Shown in pieces: positions 30,181-37,917 of a DNA stretch of 64,000 nucleotides. Positions within the stretch are counted from its first letter, which is position 1. Each line of letters starts with the position of its first letter. The position numbers were made by a program, and so were the translations under genes. The notes beneath the pieces were generated by a model that did no database searches, had not been told where the DNA came from, and saw nothing but the letters and a program-made list of their open reading frames with translations. The stretch is from the NCBI RefSeq assembly GCF_014650915.1, contig NZ_BMVW01000017.1, positions 108,635-172,634 on the forward strand, in the 5' to 3' direction. The stretch comes from Streptomyces poonensis (GTDB lineage Bacteria; Actinomycetota; Actinomycetes; Streptomycetales; Streptomycetaceae).

Positions 30181-30402
30181 TCAGGCGACGATGAGGTAGA
30201 TCCCGTACGCCACCGCCGCCACGCAGGCCGCGAAGCAGGCGTACGCCCCGGCCGTCGCGAGGGCGGCCGAGCCGCCGGACGCCGTCGCCGTCTCCCGCTT
30301 GGAGAGGCCGATGACGCCGAGGACGAAGAGGCCGACGAGGACCACGGTGACCACGAGGCTGACTCCGAAGACGGAGCCGAGGGCTGCCCAGTCGATGTGC
30401 AT
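30181..30402 (-). CDS. Small two-helix membrane protein linked to the Pit transporter
   Basis: A 73-aa protein with two predicted transmembrane helices: about residues 9-33 (VFGVSLVVTVVLVGLFVLGVI) and 50-72 (AGAYACFAACVAAVAYGIYLIV), joined by a short polar loop with SKRETATAS. It follows the phosphate transporter gene by 33 bp and is probably co-transcribed. It may be an accessory subunit; no function is known to me. Confidence 0.75.
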   Translation of the reverse strand: MHIDWAALGSVFGVSLVVTVVLVGLFVLGVIGLSKRETATASGGSAALATAGAYACFAACVAAVAYGIYLIVA

Positions 30403-30435
30403 GGCGGGTTACTTCCTTGAACTCGGGCCTGGCGC

Positions 30436-31713
30436 TCAGACCACGGCCGACGAGGACGTCGAGCCGGCGGGGGCGGCCGGGGCGGACGAGGAGTCGGGCT
30501 GGGCCGGGATGGTGACCGCCAGGTCGTCGGTGAGGGTGCCGGCCGGCGGCGGCGTGACGGCGGCCACGGCCTGGGTCACCACACCGGCGGGCTCGGTGGC
30601 CCCGGCGGGCTCGTCCGTGTCGTTGACGTTGGTGTGGTCGACCACCTCGCGGCGGGAGACGACCCAGATCGCGGCGCTCGAGGCGACCAGGAAGACCGCG
30701 ACGAGGGCGGTGCCCCAGGTGCCGAAGGCGGTGACCCACTCGGCGAGCGCGGCGACCAGGGCCGCGGCCGGCAGGGTGAGGCCCCAGGCCACGAACATCC
30801 GGGTGGCGGTGGACCAGCGGACCACGCCGCCCTTGCGGCCGAGGCCCGCGCCCATCACGGCACCCGAGACCGAGTGCGTCGTGGACAGGGAGAAGCCGAG
30901 GTGGGAGGAGGCCAGGATGACCGTCGCCGCGCTGGTCTGGGCGGCGAAGCCCTGCTGCGGCTGGAGGTCGGTCAGGCCCTTGCCCATCGTGCGGATGATG
31001 CGCCAGCCGCCCAGGTAGGTGCCGGCCGCGATGGCCAGACCGGCGGAGAGGATGACCCACACCGGCGGGTCGGAGTCCGGGGCGAGCGAGCCGCCGGCGA
31101 CCAGGGCCAGGGTGATGATGCCCATCGTCTTCTGGGCGTCGTTCGTGCCGTGGGCCAGCGAGACGAGGCCCGCCGAGGCGATCTGGCCGGCGCGGTAGCC
31201 CTTGGAGGAGGCCTTCTCGGTCGTGTGCTCGCCCAGCTTGTAGGTGAGCCGCGTGGCGAGCATGGCGGCGACACCCGCGACGACCGGGGCCGCGACGGCG
31301 GGGATCAGCACCTTGGTGACGAGGACGTCGCCGTGCACCGCGCCCATACCGGCCGAGGCGACGGTGGCGCCGATCAGACCGCCCATGAGGGCGTGCGAGG
31401 AGCTGGACGGCAGTCCGACGAGCCAGGTGAGCAGGTTCCAGAGGATGGCGCCGACGAGCGCCGCGAATATCACCTCTGGCTGTATACCGCTCTCGTCGAC
31501 GAGGCCTTTGGAGATCGTGTTGGCGACCTCGATGGACAGGAACGCGCCGACAAGGTTGAGAACGGCGGACATGGCCACCGCGGCCTTGGGCTTCATCGCA
31601 CCGGTCGAGATGGTGGTGGCCATCGCGTTGGCGGTGTCGTGGAAACCGTTCGTGAAATCGAACGCAAGCGCGGTGATCACCACGATCGCGAGGATCAGCG
31701 AGAAGCTTTCCAT
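30436..31713 (-). CDS. pitH2: Low-affinity inorganic phosphate transporter, Pit family
   Basis: A 425-aa permease with about ten transmembrane helices. The duplicated Pit signature is present as FDFTNGFHDTANAMATTI near residue 19 and SLAHGTNDAQKTMGI near 190. A ~65-residue Pro/Ala/Ser-rich cytoplasmic tail ends the protein. It moves metal-phosphate with protons at adequate phosphate. A candidate PHO box lies 50-70 bp upstream. The symbol rests on family and resemblance of gene order to the S. coelicolor pitH2 locus, from memory. Confidence 0.88.
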   Translation of the reverse strand: MESFSLILAIVVITALAFDFTNGFHDTANAMATTISTGAMKPKAAVAMSAVLNLVGAFLSIEVANTISKGLVDESGIQPEVIFAALVGAILWNLLTWLVGLPSSSSHALMGGLIGATVASAGMGAVHGDVLVTKVLIPAVAAPVVAGVAAMLATRLTYKLGEHTTEKASSKGYRAGQIASAGLVSLAHGTNDAQKTMGIITLALVAGGSLAPDSDPPVWVILSAGLAIAAGTYLGGWRIIRTMGKGLTDLQPQQGFAAQTSAATVILASSHLGFSLSTTHSVSGAVMGAGLGRKGGVVRWSTATRMFVAWGLTLPAAALVAALAEWVTAFGTWGTALVAVFLVASSAAIWVVSRREVVDHTNVNDTDEPAGATEPAGVVTQAVAAVTPPPAGTLTDDLAVTIPAQPDSSSAPAAPAGSTSSSAVV

Positions 31714-32038
31714 TTACCCGGGCTTCTGTTGGACGTCAGTGGCACGGCGAACGTAAGCAACCTGGGTGAACGGAAGATGAACTGAGTCAGGCTGAGGGAT
31801 GTATCAAATCGGGGTGTCGCTGTTCCGTTTGTGCCGAGAGTGACGACCGGTATCCGGATCGGAGGCGGAGGCGCTTCGAACGGAGGCGGAATGCTGCCCT
31901 CCGTATCGGCTCTGTGACGCCCTGCGAGGAACCGCTCCCGATCGGTCCCGCCTCGCGCCTCCACCCCTCGCCCCGCGTGTGACGCACACCACCCTCTCCG
32001 CCACCCGGGCGCCGGCCGCTTTCGGCCCGCTCCTCCCG
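31714..32038. other. pitH2 upstream region
   Basis: 325 bp between the Pit gene and the end of the lysozyme gene. Apart from the candidate PHO box it holds no supported gene; short frames here are not convincing. Confidence 0.4.
31765..31782 (-). promoter_or_regulatory. Candidate PHO box (PhoP site) for the Pit transporter
   Basis: On the minus strand, GTTCATC (31776-31782) and GTTCACC (31765-31771) are direct repeats spaced exactly 11 bp, the unit length and consensus (GTTCACC plus four variable bases) of Streptomyces PhoP boxes. The 11-bp steps on either side do not match well, so it is a minimal two-unit core. Confidence 0.65.
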
Positions 32039-32785
32039 CTACCCCCTCGCGAAGCGCTTCAGCTGGGCCATGGATCCGTTGAAGATGTTCTGGTCACCGG
32101 GCAGCCGGCCGCTGTTGTCGTGCTGCCAGATCGTCCAGTACTTCCAGCCGCCCGGCAGCTTCCCCGCGCTCGCCGTGTCGTAGCGGGCCACCCACAGCGC
32201 GTGATTCGCGGCGAACGCCTTGCTGCCGCCCGTGCACTTGTTCCACCAGTTCGTGTTCGTGTAGATCACCGGACGGCGACCGGTCAGCCGCTTCATCTCG
32301 TTGCTGAAGGACTTGATCCAGCCGACCATCCGGGCCTTGCTCATGCCGTAGCACTTCTTCTTCCTGCTGTACGGGTTGTACTCGATGTCGAGCGCCGGCG
32401 GCAGCGTCCAGCCGTCGGCGCTCCAGCCCCCGCCGTTGCGCACGAAGAAGGCGGCCTGGCGGGCGCCGGAGGACTTGTTCGGCACGGCGTAGTGGTACGC
32501 GCCGCGGAGCAGCCCCGCCTTGCGGGAGCCGGTGTACTGCTGGGTGAAGTACGGGTTGCGGTAGGTGTGGGACTCGGTCGCCTTGACGTAGACGAACCGG
32601 GCGCCCCGCGCCTTGGCCTTGGACCAGTTCACGTTCTTCTGGTGCGAGGAGACGTCGTGTCCCCTCGGCTTGCCCGCGGCCGAGACCGGAATCTCGGCGA
32701 GCAGGGTCCCTCCGAGGGCGAGCGCGGTGAGGGACGAGGCGATGAGTCGGGAACGGTGACGGGACGGCTGGCGATCACGGGCCAT
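32039..32785 (-). CDS. Secreted GH25 family lysozyme (N-acetylmuramidase)
   Basis: A 248-aa exported muramidase. The signal peptide (RQPSRHRSR, then LIASSLTALALGGTLLAEI) ends near SAAGKP. The catalytic domain has GHDVSSHQKNVNWSKAK, FVYVKATES, GAYHYAVP, and ALDIEYNPY with the catalytic Asp/Glu pair; VIYTNTNWW and IWQHDNSG are near the end. ATG 32785 follows a GGGGGG ribosome site; an upstream in-frame ATG (32818) is less likely. It would cut peptidoglycan outside the cell, in growth or competition. It is divergent from the aldolase gene. Confidence 0.9.
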   Translation of the reverse strand: MARDRQPSRHRSRLIASSLTALALGGTLLAEIPVSAAGKPRGHDVSSHQKNVNWSKAKARGARFVYVKATESHTYRNPYFTQQYTGSRKAGLLRGAYHYAVPNKSSGARQAAFFVRNGGGWSADGWTLPPALDIEYNPYSRKKKCYGMSKARMVGWIKSFSNEMKRLTGRRPVIYTNTNWWNKCTGGSKAFAANHALWVARYDTASAGKLPGGWKYWTIWQHDNSGRLPGDQNIFNGSMAQLKRFARG

Positions 32786-32982
32786 GTTTCCCCCCGGAAA
32801 TGGCGGCGTGTACGACAAATCGTCCAGAGATTACTGGAAGATCGTTGAATCTCGGTCGATCATCGGCCAATCCACACAAGAGGGTGACGTATACGCATAT
32901 CGGGTCTGTCGGACTCCGCTGTTCCGCTCTACACTCCCCGCTTCCGCCACCCCGCACGCCCCCTGCCTGGCAGGATCGCGGC

Positions 32983-33729
32983 ATGGCTGAGCAGCGAAGG
33001 GGCGCGAGCGGCCCGTGGGAGACGAGTGCGGACGGACGGGGCGCGCGGAGGGCGCGGGAGCGGGGCGTTCCGGAGGGTGTGGCGCAGGCGTGGGACGCAC
33101 TCGTGGCCACCGCGCGCCGGACGGTGGCCGACGGTCTGGTGGTCGGTACGTCGGGCAACGTCTCCGTACGTGTGGGCGAGACGGTACTGGTCACACCCAC
33201 CGGAGTGCCGTACGAGCGGCTGACCCCCGATGACGTGGTGGGGGTGGACCTCGACGGGCGCCAGGTCCTCGGCTCCCTCCGGCCGACGAGCGAGCTGCCC
33301 ATGCACCTCGCGGTGTACGGCACGACCGGCGCCCGCGCCGTCGTCCATACGCACGCCGTCCACGCGACGGCCGTCTCCACGCTCGTACGGGAACTCCCGC
33401 TGATCCACTACATGGCCGCCGCGCTCGGCGGACCCGTAAGGGTTGCCCCGTATGCGGCATATGGCACGCACGAGTTGGCCGAGAACATGCTCCGGGCCCT
33501 GGAGGGCCGCACCGCCTGCCTCCTGCAGAACCACGGCACGGTCGCCCACGGGTCCTCCCTCTCCGAGGCGTACGACCGCACCGCCCAGCTGGAGTGGATG
33601 TGCCGGGTCTGGCTCACGGCGTCCTCCGTCCCCGGCCTGACGCCCTCGCTGCTGAGCCCTGAACAGGTGGCGGAGGTGGGGGAGCGGCTGCGGGGCTACG
33701 GGCAGCCGCAGCAACGGGCGACTCAGTGA
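32983..33729 (+). CDS. Class II aldolase/adducin family protein
   Basis: A 248-aa zinc-dependent aldolase or epimerase relative (L-fuculose-phosphate aldolase type). VVGTSGNVSVRVGE gives the phosphate loop, PTSELPMHLAVY the catalytic Glu, VVHTHAVHATAVS two zinc His ligands, and LLQNHGTVAHG the third. The first ~30 residues (Arg/Gly-rich) are an extra extension. The ATG at 32983 is the natural start; the frame is open upstream without coding character. Substrate unknown. Confidence 0.85.
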   Translation: MAEQRRGASGPWETSADGRGARRARERGVPEGVAQAWDALVATARRTVADGLVVGTSGNVSVRVGETVLVTPTGVPYERLTPDDVVGVDLDGRQVLGSLRPTSELPMHLAVYGTTGARAVVHTHAVHATAVSTLVRELPLIHYMAAALGGPVRVAPYAAYGTHELAENMLRALEGRTACLLQNHGTVAHGSSLSEAYDRTAQLEWMCRVWLTASSVPGLTPSLLSPEQVAEVGERLRGYGQPQQRATQ

Positions 33730-33754
33730 CCGGCGGCCGGTGATCGGTGACGGC

Positions 33755-33796
33755 GACCGGTGGTCGGTGACCGGTGGTCGGTGACCGATGGTCGGC
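33755..33796. repeat. 14-bp tandem repeat, three units
   Basis: GACCGGTGGTCGGT occurs at 33755 and 33769 and a two-mismatch copy at 33783. It begins 26 bp after the aldolase stop, in a 320-bp gap with no gene. Confidence 0.85.
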
Positions 33797-33932
33797 GGAG
33801 CGGCCGACGACGGGTGGAGTGACCGGGGGCCTGTGGGGGTAACCGGAGATCGACCCGGAGGATGCCGATGCACGGCGGGACCGGGCGGGACCCGGCGGGA
33901 CCCGGCGGTCTCCGCCGCCCGTCACCCGCCAC

Positions 33933-33974
33933 CCGCGGCCCGCGATCCGCGGCCCGCGATCCGCGGCCCGCGAT
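33933..33974. repeat. Second 14-bp tandem repeat, three perfect units
   Basis: CCGCGGCCCGCGAT is repeated three times without mismatch (33933, 33947, 33961). The rest of the 33730-34049 gap is low-complexity GC-rich DNA, including GGGACCCGGC repeats at about 33880-33912. Confidence 0.9.
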
Positions 33975-34049
33975 CCGCGTCCCCCGGCACCGGTCCGTCG
34001 GCCCGTTCTCCCACTGGCCGCCCGTTGCGCAGGAAAGGACACTGAGGGC

Positions 34050-35177
34050 GTGCGCACAGTCAAAGCCGCGGCCGCGGCCGTCACCGCCGCCCTCGCGGCC
34101 GGCGCGGCGAGCGTCGCCGCCGGCCGGCTCGCCAGCGACGCCGCGCTGCGGGCGCCGGCGGGCCGGCCGCTGCCCACGGAACCCCGCCTGACCGTCCATG
34201 CGACGGCCGCCGGGCAGATCACGCTCACCCGCCACCTCGCCTCCCTGCGGCCCGGGAGGTACGGACTGTGCGGGGACGGGTCCCATGCGGTCGTCGGCCC
34301 GGTCCTGGAGGCCGTCCAGCACTCCGTGGACACGGTCGCCCGCCGTCTGGAGCGCGTCACCCACGGCACCCTCACGCCCGGCGACAAGGTGTGGTTCACC
34401 CCGAACCTGTACGTCGGCGAGCCGGGCGCGGCCCTCGGCCTCGACCACACCGACGTCGACGTCCCCGGCGAGCTCGGCGCACTGCCCGCCTGGTTCGTGC
34501 CCGCCGCCCGGAGCACCTGGGTGATCGCCGCACACGGCCTGGGCACCACCCGCGAGCACGCCATGAACGTGATGGGGTTCCTGCACAGCCAGCAGTTCCC
34601 GGTACTCGTCCCCGTCCACCGTGGCGACCCCGGTGCCCCCCGGCCCCCGGACGGTCTGAACCGCCTCGGCGAGACCGAGTGGCGCGACCTGGACGCGGCC
34701 GTCCGGTACGCCCTGCGCGAGGGCGCCGACCGGGTGGTGCTCCTCGGCTGGTCCACCGGTGCCGCGATGGCCCTGCACACGGCGGCCCGCTCCGCGCTGC
34801 GCGACCGGATCTCGGGGCTGGTCCTGGACTCGCCCGTACTCAGCTGGGAGACCACGCTGCGCGCCCTCGCCGCCGCCCGCCGCACGCCCGGCGCCCTGCT
34901 GCCGCTGGCGGTCCGCGCCGCCCAGGGGCGCACCGGACTGCGGACCGACCGCGTCCTCGCGGCCACCGGCCCCGAACGGCCCAGGGTGCCGGTCCTCGTC
35001 TTCCACGGCCCGGGCGACACCGTCGCCCCCTGGGCCCTGACCCGCCGCTTCGCCGACCGCAACCCGGCCCTCGTCGCCCTCCACACGATCCCGCACGCCT
35101 TCCACGGCGCCATGTGGAACGCCGACCCCGAGGGGTACGAGGAGACCCTCCGCCGGTTCCTCGTCCCGTTGATGTGA
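34050..35177 (+). CDS. Alpha/beta hydrolase, probably membrane-associated or secreted
   Basis: A 375-aa serine hydrolase. The N-terminal ~25 residues are a hydrophobic Ala-rich segment after MRTVK, a signal peptide or anchor. WVIAAHGLGTTREHAM is the oxyanion region, VVLLGWSTGAAMALHT carries the nucleophile in GWSTG, VLVFHGPGDTVAP the Asp, and IPHAFHGAMW the His. The start is GTG 34050 after an AGGAAAGGAC ribosome site. It follows the repeat-filled gap. Substrate unknown; could be an esterase or peptidase. Confidence 0.85.
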   Translation: MRTVKAAAAAVTAALAAGAASVAAGRLASDAALRAPAGRPLPTEPRLTVHATAAGQITLTRHLASLRPGRYGLCGDGSHAVVGPVLEAVQHSVDTVARRLERVTHGTLTPGDKVWFTPNLYVGEPGAALGLDHTDVDVPGELGALPAWFVPAARSTWVIAAHGLGTTREHAMNVMGFLHSQQFPVLVPVHRGDPGAPRPPDGLNRLGETEWRDLDAAVRYALREGADRVVLLGWSTGAAMALHTAARSALRDRISGLVLDSPVLSWETTLRALAAARRTPGALLPLAVRAAQGRTGLRTDRVLAATGPERPRVPVLVFHGPGDTVAPWALTRRFADRNPALVALHTIPHAFHGAMWNADPEGYEETLRRFLVPLM

Positions 35178-35590
35178 GCACTCATTGAGGATTGAGGTGA
35201 GTACTCGTCGAGGTGAGCGGGGCGGGGCGGACAGGGCCGCTCAGGGACGGTCTGTGGCCGGTTCGCATCGGTAGCGCGGTGGCGGCGCGACGGCGGCGCA
35301 CCACTGCCCGTCCCGCCTTCCGGCGCCGCCGCACACCCACCGGCACGGGAAGCGGCACAGGCGCCCGCACGGACCGCTCCCGCCGGGCCGGTGCCCGGTC
35401 GCGGCTCGGACGGTGGCTCCGGGTCGGGTTCCGGGGTCCTCACCGGCATCCAGCGGCACATTCCGCTTCCGGTCGGGGAGGGCCCGAGACCGGCACAGTT
35501 CCCTGTCGTTGCTTGCCTCGTTGCTCTCCCTGACGGCCTGCTGTGGCATTCCGTTTGGGTTTTCGGACCGTCAACCGGAAGACTGCCCCC
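35178..35590. other. 413-bp intergenic region
   Basis: I see no convincing gene, hairpin terminator or promoter motif here. Short Arg-rich frames on both strands have the look of out-of-frame GC-rich DNA. Confidence 0.4.
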
Positions 35591-37108
35591 GTGACGTCCC
35601 GTAACCCGCGCGACTCCAGGCTCCGACTCGTCGGCCCGCGTACGCTGGCCGCCGCTCCGCGAGCCGTGACCCAACGCCGCCGCCCCGCACCCCGGCCACC
35701 GGAGGGCACGCCTCCGCCGGCGGAACTGGCCCGCATGGCCCGCGCCCGCCTGGCGGACGCCGCACGGGTCGCGCGCTGGGCCGACACCGCACTCCGTACC
35801 GGCCCGGCGAGCGTGCGGCCCGACGGCGTGAACGGGGCCGGCGCGGGCTCCGACACCACGGGCACCCTGTCCGACGCGAGCGCCGAACGGGCCGCCGCCG
35901 ACCTCGGGCTGAATTCCGCGCAGGTGCGCGCCGACTGGGACACGGCACGCCTCGCCGGCCTCGTCGAGGTGCACGGCGGCAGCGCCCGCCCCGGCTGGCG
36001 GCTGCGCGCCTGGCACCGCGACGACAGTGCCGTGCTGCGCGGCTGGGTCGCCCTGTTCGACGCGTGGTCGCTCGCGTACCCCGAGCCGGCCGACCGTGAG
36101 CCCGCCGCCGTCGCCGAGGTCGTCTCCGCGATGCCCCAGGTGCTCTCCTTCCTCCAGCTCTCCGCCGGTCCCGTCCCGGTCGAGCAGCTCCTCGACCTCC
36201 TGGAGCAACGGGTCACCGAGCTCCGCACCGAGCGCTGCGAGGTCCCGTACGGCCCCCAACCCGGGCCCGATGCCGCCGTACCGGTCCCCGATGCCGCCGT
36301 AGCGGTGTCCGATGCAGCCGTACCGGCCTCCGAGGCCGTCACACCGGCCTCCGCGGAGACGGCGGACATCGGTGACGGTGACGCCACCCCGCTCGCCCCG
36401 CTCCTCGACTGGGCCCTGCGGGCCCTCGCCTCGGTCGGCGCCCTCACCTACGGCGACGGCCAGGCCACCCTCACCCCGCTCGGCAGCTGGGCGGTGTGGG
36501 TGAAGCTGGAGCAGATCTGCGTCGCCGCGCAGAGCCCCGCCGGGAACATCGAGGTCTCCGCCGAGGACATGCTCCGCGGCTGCGCGCAGCTGCGTCCGAA
36601 CGCCGCCCGCGCCGAGTACCGCGCCTGGCTCGCCGCCCGCCCCGTCGGCAGCGCCGTCGCCGAGATCCTCGATGCCGCCCGTGGCGAGGACGCCCTGCTG
36701 CGCGGCCTCGCCTTCGAGGCGCTGCGCGTGGTCGGTGCCCCGGCCGAGCCCGATGTCCGTGCGGCGGTCGACGAGCCGACGCTGCGGCCGTACGCCCTGC
36801 TCTGGCTCGCCGAGCACGACGGCGCCGACGCCGAGGACGCACACGAGGCGCTGACCCGCGAGGAGGCCACCTGGCTGTGGGTGGACACCGCGGCGGCCGT
36901 CGCCGACCACGGTGAGGCCCCGCTCCTCGTACGGCACCTGGAGTCCGCGATGCAGCCCACGGTGCCCGCGCTCCTGGAGGAGGTCCGCGCGGTCGGGCAT
37001 CCGCGCACCGTGCAGGTCCTGGTGGCGCTCGCCGCCGCGCACCCCGACCCGGCGCTGGCGAAGGCCGTGCGCCGGGCCGCCTTCCAGGTCCATACCGGAG
37101 GCAGCTGA
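35591..37108 (+). CDS. Unrecognised 505-aa helical protein
   Basis: The product is soluble and helix-rich with no signal peptide. Residues ~15-190 contain helical DNA-binding-like segments (SAERAAADLGLNSAQVRADW; TARLAGLVEVHGG). Residues ~215-250 carry four 7-residue Asp/Glu-Ala-Val-Pro repeats (DAAVPVP, DAAVAVS, DAAVPAS, EAVTPAS). The C-terminal third has HEAT-like alpha-alpha repeats (RGLAFEALRVVGAPAE; HPRTVQVLVALAAAHPDPAL). GTG 35591 is taken as start; 35543 (ATG) gives a 16-residue extension. Family not recognised. Confidence 0.65.
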   Translation: MTSRNPRDSRLRLVGPRTLAAAPRAVTQRRRPAPRPPEGTPPPAELARMARARLADAARVARWADTALRTGPASVRPDGVNGAGAGSDTTGTLSDASAERAAADLGLNSAQVRADWDTARLAGLVEVHGGSARPGWRLRAWHRDDSAVLRGWVALFDAWSLAYPEPADREPAAVAEVVSAMPQVLSFLQLSAGPVPVEQLLDLLEQRVTELRTERCEVPYGPQPGPDAAVPVPDAAVAVSDAAVPASEAVTPASAETADIGDGDATPLAPLLDWALRALASVGALTYGDGQATLTPLGSWAVWVKLEQICVAAQSPAGNIEVSAEDMLRGCAQLRPNAARAEYRAWLAARPVGSAVAEILDAARGEDALLRGLAFEALRVVGAPAEPDVRAAVDEPTLRPYALLWLAEHDGADAEDAHEALTREEATWLWVDTAAAVADHGEAPLLVRHLESAMQPTVPALLEEVRAVGHPRTVQVLVALAAAHPDPALAKAVRRAAFQVHTGGS

Positions 37109-37213
37109 CGGACCCCGGTCCACAGGTGACCCGGCCGCCGTGCCGGGCGCCGGGTGCCGACGTACCCGGAAGGGGTTCCGATGCGCCGGGGCTGCCGATG
37201 CGCCGGGGGTGTG

Positions 37214-37627
37214 TCAGATCCCCGTCTCGGGGGCGTACGTGCCGAAGGTCCACACATTGCCCTCGGCGTCCCGGGCCATGTAGTCCCGGGAACCGTAGTC
37301 CTGGTCCGTCGGGGGCATCAGGATCTCCGCGCCGTGCTCCACGGCGGTCTGGTGGTGTGCGTCGACGTCGTCCACCACGACGTACACCCCCACGGGGCCC
37401 GCGCCCTTCATCGCGTTGTCGAAGGCGCTGCCGCTGCCCCTGGACCCCAGCATCACCGCGCCGTTGCCCTGCACCAGCTCGGCGTGCAGCACCCTGCCGT
37501 CCTCACCCTCGTACACCGACAGCTCGGTGAAGCCGAAGGCCTCCGTGAGCTGGGTGACCGCGGCCTTCGCGTCCGTGTAGAGCAGCGTCGGGCAGATGCT
37601 CGGACGCCCACCGTCCATGCCCGCCAT
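37214..37627 (-). CDS. VOC family (glyoxalase-like) protein
   Basis: A 137-aa single-domain VOC protein of the PhnB-like type: ICPTLLYTDAKAAVTQLTEA, LHAELVQGNGAVMLGSRG, GVYVVVDDVDAHHQTAVEHG, and YMARDAEGNVWTFGTY. ATG 37627 has GGGAG 9-10 bp upstream. Members include resistance and dioxygenase-like proteins, so the role is open. It is divergent from the ABC-F unit. Confidence 0.85.
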   Translation of the reverse strand: MAGMDGGRPSICPTLLYTDAKAAVTQLTEAFGFTELSVYEGEDGRVLHAELVQGNGAVMLGSRGSGSAFDNAMKGAGPVGVYVVVDDVDAHHQTAVEHGAEILMPPTDQDYGSRDYMARDAEGNVWTFGTYAPETGI

Positions 37628-37820
37628 ACCGATCACTCCCTCTCGCCCGGCGGCCGGAACAGCGCCGGACATCTCCGGAATCCGATCCGGCGCCCAGTGT
37701 GGCACCCGCCACTGACACCGCCAGGCCCCCACCGCGCCGCCACCGCCCCCGCTCCCCGACGGTGACGGAGACCACGCCGTCCCGCCCGGCCGGGCAGGAA
37801 AACCGCTTGCTACCCCCAGC

Positions 37821-37826
37821 TAGAAT
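37821..37826 (+). promoter_or_regulatory. -10 element TAGAAT of the ABC-F unit
   Basis: TAGAAT lies 7 bp before the ATG of the 7-codon leader, so the transcript would begin at or very near that A. A consensus -35 is not evident at 17-18 bp spacing; an A-rich patch (GGAAAA) is there instead, which fits an activator-dependent promoter. Confidence 0.5.
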
Positions 37827-37832
37827 CGGCCC

Positions 37833-37856
37833 ATGGCCATTCTCCTCGCGCATTAG
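37833..37856 (+). CDS. Seven-codon leader peptide MAILLAH, probably leaderless
   Basis: ATG-GCC-ATT-CTC-CTC-GCG-CAT-TAG follows the TAGAAT box so closely that the start codon would be the mRNA 5' end. It ends 61 bp before the GTG of the ABC-F gene. ABC-F ribosome-protection genes are often controlled by translation of short upstream frames, so a role in antibiotic-sensing attenuation is plausible. Evidence is positional only. Confidence 0.5.
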   Translation: MAILLAH

Positions 37857-37917
37857 ACGGCGTGACCGCCTTCAGCCGCCCACCCCGCCGTCAACGACCC
37901 TGCCCGGGAGTCTGTCC

